Notes: generated by a model not told the origin, from the letters alone. A stretch of 64,000 nt of DNA from Bolinopsis microptera (GCF_026151205.1 NC_087073.1:6717001-6781000); one strand, 5' to 3'; positions 25,352 to 36,953 are shown, counted from the first letter of the stretch. A program made the numbers and translations.

Positions 25352-27113
25352 TCAGCCAAACTTATTGAAATTTTTAGTTTTAGCTACTTTAGTCTTTTTC
25401 TTCCGTTTCCCAGGATCACTTGCAGCTTCCTGGTTTATCGAGTCCTGAAGTTTTGAGAAAAAGTTTGAGTTGATCTTCTCTGAAGATTTCTTTGCTAAGG
25501 TGATACCCTGCTTAACTTCTTCACTCACTGCAGCAATTGTATCCTTTTTAGTTTGTTTCTTTTCGCCAGATTCCCTTTCTAATCGCATCTTCTTAAGATC
25601 TCTTTCGCTTGCTTTTAAGGACTGAGATTTCTTAATCTTCCTTCGTTTCCTCTTTTTGTCTGTTCCAGTTTCTTCTACACTCGTTCTCAGTTCTTCCTTC
25701 TGCTTCGCTTTAACCTCTGCAGGAGCCAGTATCTGAGTTTCAGCTACAGCAGTAGGTATTGCCTCTTCAACACTTATAGCTGGAGCATTGACTATTACTT
25801 TCAACTCCTCGATCACTCCTTTAGGAGCAAAACCGAAGTTAGACAAAGCGTCCAGTTTCCTGAATAAGTTCGTCAAATCGTTTTTAATCGTTTCCTCGGC
25901 TTCGTTGATTTCTTCTTTTTCCACCCCTTCTGCTTGCTCCTGAGCAGCTAGATAATCTTTTTCGTATACCTCCGCTAAACTAAGCTGACTCTTCTCCTGG
26001 TTGAGGGGCACTTCTCTTTGCTTCATTATATCTCTACCAACTGGTTTCTCTTTCCGTTCAACATCATCAAACAGCTTAACTTTGATTCTTTCAATTAGCA
26101 ACTTCTCGATTTTACTCGTAGTTTCTATAGTTATCTCAGGGGCAGGACGAAGTCCATGGTCAAACTGCAGGTGCTCTTCTAGCAGAGCATTGTTGTCTCG
26201 ATCTCTCTGGGAGCTCTCTCCCAACATTTGCCACGTCTTCGGCTGCATTGACTGCTCCTCGTTAGCGGAAATCTTTTTATGTATCTGAAATAGAGTAATA
26301 TAAGGAGCGAAAACTGAGAGTATGATCCATAAATAACGACTTTTTTGAAATTAAGGTGAAGCAACAATCACGGCCTTGGAATTATAAATAAATAATATAA
26401 TTATTCGCTGCTCATTCTTGAAATTTCGCAATCAACAAATTTGCTATTGACACCAAAAATCAAGTTTATCAAGTAACCTTTTTGAGCTCCATCTCAAGTT
26501 TTGATTCAATCTTGTCATCTTCATCATCTCCATCATCTCCATCATCACCTTCGCCGAATATATCAGCTTCCATTTCTTCTCCTGATTCATCTGCTTCTTC
26601 GTCCGGTTCTTGCTCTACCGCTTCACAAAACTTATCCATATCTGCTAAATCAAATTTTGGAGTTGCCTTACCATCCCCGGATTCAACTCGAGCTTCAGTA
26701 TCAAGATCTTCGTCCATTTCATCCTCAGAATTGTCAGGCTCTTCAGAATCTGGTGCATCGTCAGCAGGTGGTGGTTCTGCTTTTTCTGGAGAGGGAGTCT
26801 TCTCAGACAATTTTTTGTTAATCTCACTTTGAACGTTTTCCACCAAAACACCATTCAGCAACTCTAATTGTTGCCAAATTTGTTCTTCATCAAAATTCTC
26901 GACAAGAAGCTTCGGTAGCAGGATCCGAGATTTTAAAGACTCATCATTTGAAGCAATTTCAGAAAGATGATTGTACACGTTTTCTAGAATATGCTGCCAT
27001 TGCTCTTTCTGTTGCAAGTTGGATGAGAGACCGTAAAGAAGAGGATCTGATAGAGAAGAACAGTATTCTTCTAAACTTGATTCAATTGGACTAACATCAG
27101 GGGCACTTTCCAT
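25352..27113 (-). CDS. MPHOSPH10: U3 snoRNP protein MPP10, 2 exons
   Basis: MPP10 is a nucleolar SSU-processome component that works with IMP3 and IMP4 on the U3 snoRNA and is needed for 18S rRNA cleavage. Exon 1 is 26478-27113 and exon 2 is 25352-26284, joined in phase 0 (GT-AG), giving 522 residues, shorter than the human protein. Visible features are an N-terminal helical region, an acidic segment (EADIFGEGDDGDDGDDEDD), then the family core PKTWQMLGE, LLEEHLQFDHGLRPAPEIT, RKEKPVGRD, EKSQLSLAEVYEKDYL, LDALSNFGFAPK, IVNAPAISVEEAIPTAVAE, and a lysine-rich tail that includes SKLQDSI. The ATG at 27113 follows a TTCAG acceptor-like site by two bases. The spacers to MED11 (upstream) and GCLC (downstream) are 370 and 474 bases. 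Confidence 0.93.
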
Positions 27114-27483
27114 AACTGAATATTGGAGATTAGTTAGTATCATTGATATTAATAGAGCAATTAACTACCAAAACGCTATGAAATAATTTAATTTCATATT
27201 TAAAGCATATTATGAAAAAATGGAACAGAATAAAACAATTTCAATCGCATTATATACGTATTCGAGTTATTTCTCGTTTAAAATTAGTAAAACAAATAAT
27301 TTCAATCATCACAGTACAGGTAGTTTAAAGCAACTGATATGAAATCCACATCATACAAGAAATTAAATACACGAAAGAAGAAAGGTATAGCTATTATAGT
27401 AATAGTTCATAGACAATGCCCAGCAGAACTGCACAATCTAATGTTGATTTAATTTTTGACTGATAAAAATATTATAATGCCCA

Positions 27484-27870
27484 TCAACTGTCCAGACCAG
27501 TACTTTGAGATTGAACAGAATCCGAAACAAAGTCTCTAGGCTTACTCTTCTCGTTGAGTGCCTCTAATCGATCTAGAACCAGTCTAGATTGCTCATGAGC
27601 TAGTTGAAAGTCTTTCTCTGAGTTGTAAACACTACCGCCATGAGGCACCGCAGTGGACACCTCCCCAAGATAGCTAATTGTCTGTAGAAGTTTCTCATTA
27701 ATCTGCTGCACTGATTTCATGAACAGTTGGGCATCTGTTTTTACTTTTTGAGTGTTGATTTCCGAGTCTCTGGACATTTCTTCCAGGGTTGACTGAGCAT
27801 ATTGAACTGTTTGAATTACTGCAGACTCAAGATGCAGAAGGTTTTGAAGTTCTCTACTTTTCATTGCCAT
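27484..27870 (-). CDS. MED11: Mediator complex subunit 11, single exon
   Basis: MED11 is a small helical subunit of the Mediator head that forms a heterodimer with MED22 and links Mediator to RNA polymerase II initiation. The 128-residue frame has the expected N-terminal coiled region (RELQNLLHLESAVIQTVQYA), then LLQTISYLGEVSTAVPHGGS and VYNSEKDFQLAHEQSRL, which line up with the vertebrate pattern of a helix, then QPHEGSSY, then a second helix. No intron is needed. TTATTTGCAG, acceptor-like, lies 19 bases before the ATG. It sits between ITFG2 and MPP10 on the same strand with spacers under 500 bases. The identity rests on this short pattern, but length and order fit well. Confidence 0.85.
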   Translation of the reverse strand: MAMKSRELQNLLHLESAVIQTVQYAQSTLEEMSRDSEINTQKVKTDAQLFMKSVQQINEKLLQTISYLGEVSTAVPHGGSVYNSEKDFQLAHEQSRLVLDRLEALNEKSKPRDFVSDSVQSQSTGLDS

Positions 27871-28368
27871 GATCTAGTAACATCAAGTCCTGCAAATAAT
27901 AATACACTAATAACAAATATTGGTACTGAGTCTATTGAATTTCAACAGCAGTTTGCTGCATATTTAAACAAATCTGTAACAGAAGCATTGGATCATGTAA
28001 ATTACTCAACATGAAATTTTTTCAATTTGAATAAGGTACAACTATTTTTACCCTACTGCAGTACTGATACATATAATAGTACTATGGTTGAATAACATTC
28101 TTGGTCAATCAGAAATATAAAATTAGCAACAGAAAATAATGATTATTAATGATCACACAAAACATCATTCAAGATTAAGTATAGTTTCAAAACATGATTC
28201 ATAGCTAAGTCCTTTATATACAGTAACAAAGAAATTCTTCAATTAGAAAAAATTAAAATTGACAGACAAACATTTTACATTTCTTCCCTGGCCTCGTACT
28301 AAGCAGCTTTTTTGAACAATTTACTCAACATATTACAACAAAAGAGATAACCCTCATGAGCCTGTCTT

Positions 28369-29568
28369 TTAACTGCTTGTGTTCTTTAATAAGTTTCTGA
28401 TAATTTTGGCTCGATGTTTGGAGGAAGGTGGAATATCTGAGTCACATATTGAACTAAAATCTAACGCGTAGTCGTTCAATGTTTGTACACCCAAGCTTGT
28501 TAGTTGCACATCATAGAATATCACAACATCCCCACTGAAGGTAACATAGACAAGAGCAGGTTTGTTGTCACTTCCTTCCATGGCATACTGCCCTGCACAG
28601 AAAGCTCTGATAGGAACAGAGGCTTCAAATTTGAACTTCACACAGTTTTTGTTGTGATCAACAAAGAATGTGACGCCATCCCAGGAACAGGCTATCACCT
28701 CATCTGTATCATCATGATCGATATCTGTTTTAACAAGAGCAAAGATGGGATTGTCCAGAGGTAATGTCCATAACTCTTCATCCTCATGGTACATCTTTAG
28801 TAACCCATCTAATGTAGCAAAGCATACCATATTGTCACCATCTCCAATACCAGAACGCACGTTACCAATTGCATCAGTGACTGGAGAAGAAAGTTTCACA
28901 TTTTGAGCAAGAGGATCCCACTGAATAAACTTATTTTTCTCTGTCCTGGCAGCTTTTAAAATTCTTATCCCTTCACTTGGAATACACACAAATATACTCT
29001 GAGATCCATCTTTGGATGTATTGACAGTTATGGCATCAATTTGCCTTTCAAAATTATATATTTCTCTGTCTTGATGTTTCAATTTTTCATCAGCATCATC
29101 ATCCCAGGAATAGATTCTCACAATAGTGTCGAGTATAACAATTAAATCATTAGCGCCTCGATTTGTGACATCTGCAATAATACATTGTTTGATATTAAGA
29201 GGAAATCGCTGTTTATAAGTATGATAAAGAATCTTTTTATCTCCCTCTTGGAACATTTCCGGTGATTTGATCTCGTTACTGTAGTCATGATCATAAATGT
29301 AGCACAGGCCCTCTCCAGTAATTACCACTAAAGAATTGTCTCCTTTGTTCTTTATGTCCCCAATGCTAAGACAAGTGATCATGCCAAGATTATGAGCATC
29401 CCATTCAAGGTGGTTTTCTTTGAACACAGCTAAATCTCCAGCTACGTTCCCAATACAAAGTTCATTAGTACCATCATTGTCAAAGTCTGCTAACGTTATA
29501 GCTTCTTGGAAAAGACTGCCTTCAAAGTTGAATGTGAGGCTTTGAACAAATGAAACTGTCCTTACCAT
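28369..29568 (-). CDS. ITFG2: ITFG2, FG-GAP repeat subunit of KICSTOR, single exon
   Basis: ITFG2 is one of four KICSTOR proteins that bring GATOR1 to the lysosome and so dampen mTORC1 when amino acids are scarce. The uninterrupted 399-residue frame has a beta-propeller-like series of FG-GAP-type repeats (LADFDNDGTNELCIGNVAGD; IADVTNRGANDLIVIL; TDIDHDDTDEVIACSWDG). The ends match the vertebrate protein in order: VSFVQSLTFNFEGSLF at the start, VDHNKNCVKFKFEASVPIRA and ALVYVTFSGDVVIFYDVQL near the end. The human protein is about 50 residues longer. No intron interrupts the gene. A strong acceptor-like site (CCTATTTCCAG) ends 30 bases before the ATG, and a LINE fragment lies about 280 bases upstream on the opposite strand. 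Confidence 0.93.
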   Translation of the reverse strand: MVRTVSFVQSLTFNFEGSLFQEAITLADFDNDGTNELCIGNVAGDLAVFKENHLEWDAHNLGMITCLSIGDIKNKGDNSLVVITGEGLCYIYDHDYSNEIKSPEMFQEGDKKILYHTYKQRFPLNIKQCIIADVTNRGANDLIVILDTIVRIYSWDDDADEKLKHQDREIYNFERQIDAITVNTSKDGSQSIFVCIPSEGIRILKAARTEKNKFIQWDPLAQNVKLSSPVTDAIGNVRSGIGDGDNMVCFATLDGLLKMYHEDEELWTLPLDNPIFALVKTDIDHDDTDEVIACSWDGVTFFVDHNKNCVKFKFEASVPIRAFCAGQYAMEGSDNKPALVYVTFSGDVVIFYDVQLTSLGVQTLNDYALDFSSICDSDIPPSSKHRAKIIRNLLKNTSS

Positions 29569-29844
29569 AGTAACATCTGTCGTTTACAAAATTAGCATCT
29601 GGAAATAGGAAGTAATGATTGATTAAAATTAGGAAAGAAAATTAGAAGAATGATAAGAAAACATTATTTGGCTACAAAACTTTTATTGAATTAATATATT
29701 ACTATTATAAACAGTACACTAAAATGTAGATGTAAAGTATATTAGTACAATGTTTACAGAACACTACAATGTAAATTGGTGCAGTATGAGACTCTATGGG
29801 TTGCCTGAAAAATATATCAGAATATTTCAGTCATTTTTTGGGGG

Positions 29845-30912
29845 TACTATGAGTGCAGTGAGGGTTAATGGTGAGCTGACAGGCTAGTTTGATGTTAACT
29901 CAGGCGCAGGTCAGGGTGACATTCAAGCACCTCCTGTCTTCAATTTCTGCCTAAACTTTTCTGCATTTCTGGCTGAGACCAACAAGACCATCAGTCAAGG
30001 CGCAGTGCTGCAGAAGGAGATGAAGACGGTTGAGGAAAAGGTCATTCTGGACACCGATTATGCTGATGACATGGCTATTATGGACAACTCAGGGGAAGGC
30101 CTACAGGAGTCAACTGATCCACTAGTTCACTACAGTTCCTACGCTGGGCTCAGAATAAATGCAAAGAAGACCCAATGCATGGCTGTAAGCAAGTGCGCCT
30201 CCCAGCGACCTTTCATCAAGGATGACTGTATTGAGCTGTCGGTTGAGGGTGAACCCGTCTACCTGGGTGCAACTATCAGTGGGGTTGGGATGATCGACAG
30301 AGACCTGGATGTCCGTATCCAGAAGGCAAATGGCGCCTTTCATCAGCTCAGGAACATTTGGAATAGCGGAACTATAAAGACTCCAACCAAGATCAGGATC
30401 TATAAGGCTGCTGTCCTCACCATCTTGTTGTATGGAGCTGAAGTCTGGAACACCACCAAAAAGCAGATGAAACGCTTTGAGGTCTTCCATCAGACCTCCC
30501 TAAGAAGGATCCTTAGGATTAAATGGTTCTTCCATGTGTCCAACGAAGAAGTTCTTAGGAGGGCTGGCATCAAGTCAGTTGAGACTTTCATCAGTGCTGC
30601 CAGGCTACGTTGGTATGGACATGTAGTAAGAATGCCAGACTCTAGACTACCGAGGTTTCTGTTGAACTGGAAGCCAAATTATGGAAAGAGGTCAAGGGGC
30701 AGACCCCGTAAGAACTGGAAGGCCTGCGGACTCGAAGATGCTGCTAAGTTTACACGTGTTGAAAACATCGACAACAACAGAACAGAAGCTTTGGCTACCA
30801 ACCGAGTACAGTGGAGACATATGTTACGCCGCCAACGCTATGTGTGTGATACAGGCCACTCCAACGACTAGGAGGAGACCTTACCATGTAACATGTATGT
30901 AACTATGTAAAT
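29845..30912 (+). mobile_element. 5'-truncated LINE with reverse-transcriptase C-terminus
   Basis: From about 29850 the plus strand encodes RT sequence: VRVNGELTG, a stop, VNSGAGQGDIQAPPVFNFC, then an open frame at 30005-30871 with TDYADD (the catalytic YXDD), VYLGATISG, VLTILLYGAEVWN, RRILRIKWF, RLRWYGHVVRMP and GKRSRGRPRKNW. The end downstream of the stop reads CCATGTAACATGTATGTAAC, shared exactly with the fragment at 62.7-63.5 kb, and so marks the 3' end of one LINE family. The copy is truncated and has at least one internal stop. I leave the clade open within the non-LTR elements. Confidence 0.9.
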
Positions 30913-31032
30913 GCACTGTATTATTTATTCATTTGGCTGATTTAACCAAGGAGACATTGGATTTGAATTATAAAATGATTACACAGATGAATAATTTCAT
31001 TTAGATTCAACATCATACTTACCTATCTCCCT

Positions 31033-31107
31033 ATTTGATAAATAAATAATGTTGGTGGGGCCGGGGATAATGAATATATCCCCACCAACATTAATTATTA
31101 ATCAAAT
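31033..31107. repeat. Short foldback hairpin, 28-bp arms
   Basis: Arms 31033-31060 and about 31080-31107 are inverted copies with about two mismatches around a loop of some 18 bases (arm core AATGTTGGTGGGG). It may be a tiny MITE or the source of a hairpin RNA; nothing in the sequence decides between these. Confidence 0.6.
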
Positions 31108-32919
31108 ACAATATTTTTTTTTTAATTTACCAAAACTGGAAATATTATTTTATTTTGAATACAGATTTTCAAAACAGATTTTCAAAACATTAGAAAGCGC
31201 CTTCGCTTTGAAATCCTAAGAACAACAGTGATTTCTCTCCGTGGAGACAGAGGTGCGAGAAAAAAATTGTTGATATAAACAGTCTAGATCTTAACTTGGA
31301 GCCACAAGGCCAAGGTAGTAGAGGCTCTTACGGGCAAATAAGGCACTCTTCTGATGGAGCCCCTAGGCTCCTGGGATGATTGTTTTATGGACTAGTAATT
31401 AGTGCCGCATCGATAGCCGATCTCAGATGCCACTATGGAGGCTGTATGGCCATGTGCTGACGGTTATTTGCTTTTTCCCGCGCACATTGCTAAATCACAA
31501 AGTAAACGCTCGAATTTGATTTCAAAATATTCACACAACTTCTAGATACCTACTTGACAATATTACGTAGCCAGATTTACCTCTGTTGCTTATCTCTTGG
31601 TGTTATGACCATTCAAAGTTTCAGATTATCACGTGACACATTATGTCACAGTAAATGCGCGCAAGAAAAACTTTCACACATATTTTTGATTCGGCGCAAG
31701 CGCGTTCCGCACAATTACTACAAAAAGGACCAGGAATCTTCCGACGAGTTACACTACGTCATTAAATAGACATTTATTATTATGTGTGATACGAATGGTA
31801 ACGACACTTGTATCATAAGAAACAATGATTTAAAAAACAAGCTGCTATGATAAATGTTGCTAAAAATCAGTAAGAATTACCTCGATGTAAGCATATTAGG
31901 GGTCGCGGTCGTTCACATAATACGGAATCACCGAGAGGGGGGGGGGGGTTAAATTAAACGTTGTTCAGGACGTGATTACGTAATATGTCAACGATCCTGT
32001 AAGAGCTTTACATTGGCTGTTACATTCCATACATTGAGTTTTACAGGGCTAAATTTGAACTTTAACAAGTTCTCTGTTTTAGTGTTCTGCTCTGGTGTTA
32101 GTTGGCATAACAAATACACCATTCGCAGCTTTAAATGTGACTGATCAGTGACGGGGAAGATGTAATTGTAAAATAGCATTTAGTCCGCTGCATTTCCCTA
32201 ACACCCAATTTGGATCTTATGTCATGGTTGCAGTGTAATGAATTCCAACGAATCTTTAGACTAATACCCACCAGGTTCTGAAAATAGCACTTTCAACTGC
32301 TTTTAAAAAATAAGCTATTTCTAATTTTCGATCTGACTGTAACTTCGTCGATTAGGCGAGGTTTTACAAGATAAAAAACTTTCATATGCCCCGTTTTAAA
32401 CATCAAACTGTATTTTAATGTAATCAACGCCACAATGTAATAAAAACTATTTGTTTGATCAAAACTAAAAATGTCATAGCTGAAATCGATAGATCAGTTT
32501 GATAAAAGTTGAAACTAGTATAACGTGCTTCAAACCCCGGGTTGACACTTGGCCGTAAATCTCTGTTTGACATCTAGAGTTCTAAAGCTTACACACAAGA
32601 ATTCTAGCAAACGTAATGTATTAAGAGAATACAACGTTAAAGAATTAAATTACAAAGAATACAAAAGTAATTTTCACAATCATTGATATAAACAAGATGG
32701 ATGTTGACGTCTTATTTCGCTGAAGGTACTTTTGTAGAGTATAGCTGTGAAGTAGGCTTAATTCTTATATCTTTCCCTAGACCGTCCTCCAATCTGAAGT
32801 TATACAATTGTTATGCAATCTGAATTCTGAAGTTGTAGCAATTCGACTCCTAAACACCTTTCCTTTCTGTCAATATTTGAACAGCAGGATAATTCTGTGA
32901 TTAATAATAGTATGAAACC

Positions 32920-32984
32920 CTCAGAATTGTAACCACAAGTCTAGATTTATGAAAAGAATTTAGACTTGTGGTTACAATTCTGAG
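32920..32984. repeat. Near-perfect 65-nt hairpin
   Basis: Bases 32920-32943 pair perfectly with 32961-32984 (24 bp, arm start CTCAGAATTGTAACCACAAG). Five further pairs, two of them G-U in RNA, leave a 7-base loop. The size matches a pre-miRNA, but a recent small foldback element would look the same. Either strand could fold. Confidence 0.7.
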
Positions 32985-33544
32985 TCTCTATCTGTCCTCT
33001 GAAGCATGTCGGTACCACGTGCCCCCACAAATTATGTTTTAAAGACCCGAGGGCCACCCTTAAGGGCTTTGGAACCGGTTTATTGAATACAATATGATAT
33101 ACAAATAAACTGCAATCGTAAAATTTATGTCGATACTAACTGAAATAATATAATCTGTAGTTAAAATAATAATACTGTCACCTAATTAAGATATATGATA
33201 TAATTTATAAATAATAAAATAAATATCTCTTTTATTTCCACACTAATTCTAACATCAAGCTTTAATTCACACACAAAAACTTTAAATTTTATCAGATTAC
33301 AAATGTCCTAATATATGCGTCTCTTATCTTTAGCTAAGAAGTTAGGGGTGCAGCCGTTGTACTTCAATTAAAATAATTGATCACGCCGGATCACGATGTT
33401 ATTTTATCAAAATCAGCTAGCCGTTTAGAATTGATTGCTGAGCTCGGTGCAGGCTGTACGTGGTACTGTGAAGTGGATGTGTGTCTGAAGTGAGCAGTGA
33501 CAATCCTTGCGAGTGGTTGTTATTATGATGCGCAGAGATCAAGT

Positions 33545-34174
33545 TGATGGTCAAGAAAGCTAGAAGCACACTGTCATGGGTGTTTAGTGTCTTCAAACTC
33601 GTGATAGGACCGTAATGACTACCCTATATATAAGTCTTTGGTCAGAAGCCTACTAGAGTACTGTTGTCCGCTGTGGGACCCTGTTAAGGTGACTGAGATC
33701 CAGCTTTTGGAGGGGGTCCAGCGAACATTCACCGATCGTATATAATGCGGCCTGGAAAATATGAACTACTGGGAGAGGTTTTCACATCTAAAGCTAATGT
33801 CACTGCAGCGCAGAAGGGAACGGTACACTATTCTGATGATGTGGAAGATCCTTCACAATGTTGTCCCCAATTGCAGCAATATAAGGTTCACAAAAACATC
33901 CAGACATGGTACCCGAGCAATCATCCCTTCCCTGTCTAGGTCGAGTTCCTCGAGCAACCAGACACTCTATGACAGCTCATTTGCTGTAAGAGGACCAAAA
34001 CTGTGGAACAAAGTGCCTGATAATATTAAAGCTGAAGCTACGTTTGAGTCGTTTAAAGTTAGTTTGTCCAAGTTTATTGCTTTGATACCGGACAACCCTC
34101 CGACTTCCGGTTATAGCTGCAGCTGGTCTAATTCCCTGGTAGACTACTTGCCATCGAGGTGGTCAGAAATCTGA
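33545..34174 (+). pseudogene. LINE reverse-transcriptase C-terminal relic (CR1/L2-like)
   Basis: Plus-strand frames broken by shifts encode [83 protein letters not shown] and IPDNPPTSGYS, the conserved tail of CR1/L2-type ORF2. It is the same family type as the relic at 14.7-15.5 kb and the long LINE at 37.5-40.9 kb but clearly diverged from both. It is 5'-truncated. Confidence 0.87.
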
Positions 34175-35760
34175 TGACCCTTCCTGCTACGAGGATAAAC
34201 ACAACCAAAGTAACAAAAGTTAGTACAGATATGTGATTGTGCGTGTTGTGCTGATAAGGCTTTGATTGAGCGATGTTACAGTTTTTGAAAATAAACATAT
34301 TGCATGTGCACATAAAAACATTTGATAAACATTAGCACACTACAGTAATGTGTACCTTTTTTCGCTCTTGTGAGTGGGTGCATCATATTTCATTTTTGGA
34401 AGTCTCCTAAGTGAGAGTCTCCTACAATCAAATATTAGCATATCGCATTAGGCACTGGATGATATCAGAGTTGAAGTATTAAATCAGATTTCAGAGCGTA
34501 CAGATTACAGGGTGTTCAAAAATATTGCAAGGATGTACTTTTGAATAACTCTTTTTCCACTAGGATTGCCGACTAGATCAGCTATTACAAAAGTAAACTG
34601 CAGTTAAGACAAATGACTTGATTTTGTGAAAAGTTATTGGTAGTTCTAAGGTTTAATGGCTAATTTTGAGTTATATTTTTCTCGAAGAAATATGGGCAAT
34701 TTATTCCTTTGTCCTATAATATGGCACACCAAACCATAACGTTTTCCTTGGAATTTACTTTGGAAAAACCTGCATGCGCAGTGAGCTAGTAAATTGACGA
34801 TGATTGAAGTCAAAATTGTGAAACAGTACCAAGGATTAATTAGGTAAATCACCCAAATTTGCCTCGGTAGCTAGGGCACTGATTGTGGTTACTATGGGGC
34901 CATGGCAACGTGTTATCGAGTTACAAGACCTTGATTTTAGAATTAAATCCCACCAAACTTGCATAATATCGAAGATCCCCTGTACTTTAAAGTAATGCTT
35001 ACGACGTTTGTGAAATCATTCTTAATGGTGAATAATGGAATTATCAAATAAATGAAATGAAAAATGGTCTCAAAAAGTCGAAAAATGTGACTAAAATTGT
35101 TGTAGACTAAAAATTTGCAAAATTTGTGACTTAAATTATGGTAACCAAATTTATTGTGAACCAAATTTATTGGCCCTAAGGTAATACGAGCAGAAGGCTC
35201 AGTCTGCTCAATAATAAAAAATACTGACAATAAATCATTGCTTCAAAGTTGGTTGTAATTGTGGAAAGCTTGAAGGTACACAATTAAGAATAACTAATTT
35301 TTACTAACCAGGTTACACTGTTACAGGTAAGACTGTCAGTTTGTTGCAGAGGTACCTGGTACATTAATCAGCCACAGTCATAGTACATGAACTAAAGCAT
35401 CTGGCTCTGGTGTTCATCGCACTTGTCCACCGACCACTGTAGATTATAGCCCCGCTTCAAATCATCTCCTAAACAGTTTAAAGCTAAAGCAGTTTAAACG
35501 AAGAGTAGCGCAATATATTTTTATCAAGAAAAGACCACATTAAAATCAATAAAATCTTGGGCTGCAACTTCAAATTGCCACCTCAATCAAAATGAGCACT
35601 TGATTCCTACGTGGATAAGAACAATATCTTTTGAGGAGCTATAAAATAATGACATTATACATCTTACAATATCATACATTTAAAACACTGCGTGGGGAAG
35701 TTAAACATAACTTTCGAGATACAAATCGAAAAGTTCAAACATCCAGACAAGATATATTAC
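34175..35760. other. Intergenic region, little recognised
   Basis: AT-rich with no recognised gene. TACAGGGTGTTCAAAAAT at about 34507 resembles one end of a Tc1/mariner-type element beside a TA dinucleotide, but I found no matching second end. A 15-base duplication (ACCAAATTTATTG with flanks) occurs near 35.14-35.17 kb. Confidence 0.5.
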
Positions 35761-35856
35761 TTACTGGGGGGGTGTCATGTCCGTCTATGTCCGCCTATGT
35801 CCTGTCCTTTTTGGATTCTATGAGACAACGGACGTGTTTTTTGGGACATTGGCGGA

Positions 35857-35990
35857 CACGGACGGACATTGGCGGACTCGGACGGACATTGGCGGACTCG
35901 GACGGACATTTGCGGACCCGGACGGACATTGGCGGACTCGGACGGACATTGGTGGACATTAGCGGACATTGGTGGACATTAGCGGACAAG
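35857..35990. repeat. Left subterminal array of GGACATTGGCGGACTC-type units
   Basis: Seven or more units of about 18 bases (CGGACGGACATTGGCGGACT) are arrayed head to tail and then degrade into GGACATTGGTGGACATTAGC. The array is the inverse of the TGTCCGC array at the right end of the same element. Its orientation and position suggest transposase-binding subterminal repeats. Confidence 0.8.
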
Positions 35991-35993
35991 GCC

Positions 35994-36953
35994 CCAGGAG
36001 GAGGAGGAGGACTGGGGAGGAAGAGGACTGGGGAGGATCAGGGAGACCCAGGAGGAGGACCCAGGAGGAGGAGGAGGACTGAGGAGGACCCAGGAGGAGG
36101 AGGAGGACTGAGGAGGACTGAAGAGGAGGACTGACGATGACTGAGAAGGAGGAGGACTGAGGAGTACTGAGGAGGATGGCTGAGGAGGATGGCTGAGGAG
36201 GATGGCTGAGGAGGATGACTGAGAGGGAGGAGGAGGAGGACTCAGGAGGAAGAGGAGGACTCAGGAGGAGGACTTAGGAGAAATGAGAAGGAGGACTGAG
36301 GAGAACTGAGGAGGAGGAGGAGGAGGAGGACTAAATAGGAGGAGGAGAAGGAGGGGGACTGGGAGAGGACTGAGGAGGAGGAGGACTGATGAGAAGGATG
36401 AGGAGGAGGACTGAGGAGGAGGACTGAGGACCGAGGAGGAAGAGGAGGAGGATGAAGAGGAGGAGGATGACCCAGGAGGAGGAGGACTGAGGAGGAGGAC
36501 TGAGGAGCACTGAGGAGAATGGCTGAGGAGGATGACCGAGAGGGAAGAGGAGGAGGAGGAGGAGGAGGAGGACTCAGGAGGAGAAGGAGGAGGACTAAGG
36601 AGGACTGAGAAGGAGGAGGACTGAAGAGGAGGAGGAGGAGGAGGACTGAATAGGAGGAGGATGAGGGGGACTGGGGGAGGACTGAGGAGGAGGATGAAGG
36701 ACTGAGGAGAAGGATGAGGAGGAGGACTGAGGAGGACTAAGGACTGAGGAGGAAGAGGAGGAGGATGAAGAGGAGGAGGAGGACCCAGGACGAGGACTCA
36801 GGAGGAGGAGGACTGGGGAGGAGGAGGACTGTTGAGGACTGATGAGGAGGACTGAGGACGAGGAGGAGGAGTAGGAGGAGGACTGAGGAGGGGAGGAGGA
36901 AGAGGACTGAGGAAGATCAGGAAGACCCAGGAGGAGGAGGAGGAAGCATCTAA
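35994..36953. repeat. GGA-rich satellite, higher-order copy 1
   Basis: A purine-rich array built from GGAGGACTGAGGAGGA-like units. Irregular features (a GGATGGCTGA triplet block, GAGGAGAACTGAGG, GACTGTTGAGGACTGATG, GAAGATCAGGAAGAC) recur in the same order in the arrays at 37.03-37.46 kb plus 40.9-41.2 kb and at 41.2-42.0 kb, so these are higher-order copies of about 0.8 kb. Long open frames here (poly-Ser/Pro or poly-Glu) are products of the repeat, not genes. Confidence 0.9.

Larger units (their letters stand above)
30913..33544. other. Intergenic region with two small hairpins
   Basis: No gene is recognised. The region holds two near-perfect short hairpins (31033-31107 and 32920-32984, annotated separately), a run of 13 G at 31938-31950, and a 19-base segment at 31317-31335 that occurs inverted at 46094-46112. 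Confidence 0.6.

Noticed and set aside
26482..26832. Plus-strand Ser-rich frame opposite MPP10
   Set aside because: It is the complement of the acidic (Glu/Asp) codons of MPP10 exon 1 and has no independent support.
30122..30490. Minus-strand 122-codon frame
   Set aside because: It is antisense to the LINE reverse-transcriptase frame, which has clear RT motifs.
34507..34530. Tc1/mariner element starting CAGGGTGTTCAAAAAT
   Set aside because: One end beside TA is visible, but no inverted partner or transposase was found within a plausible distance.
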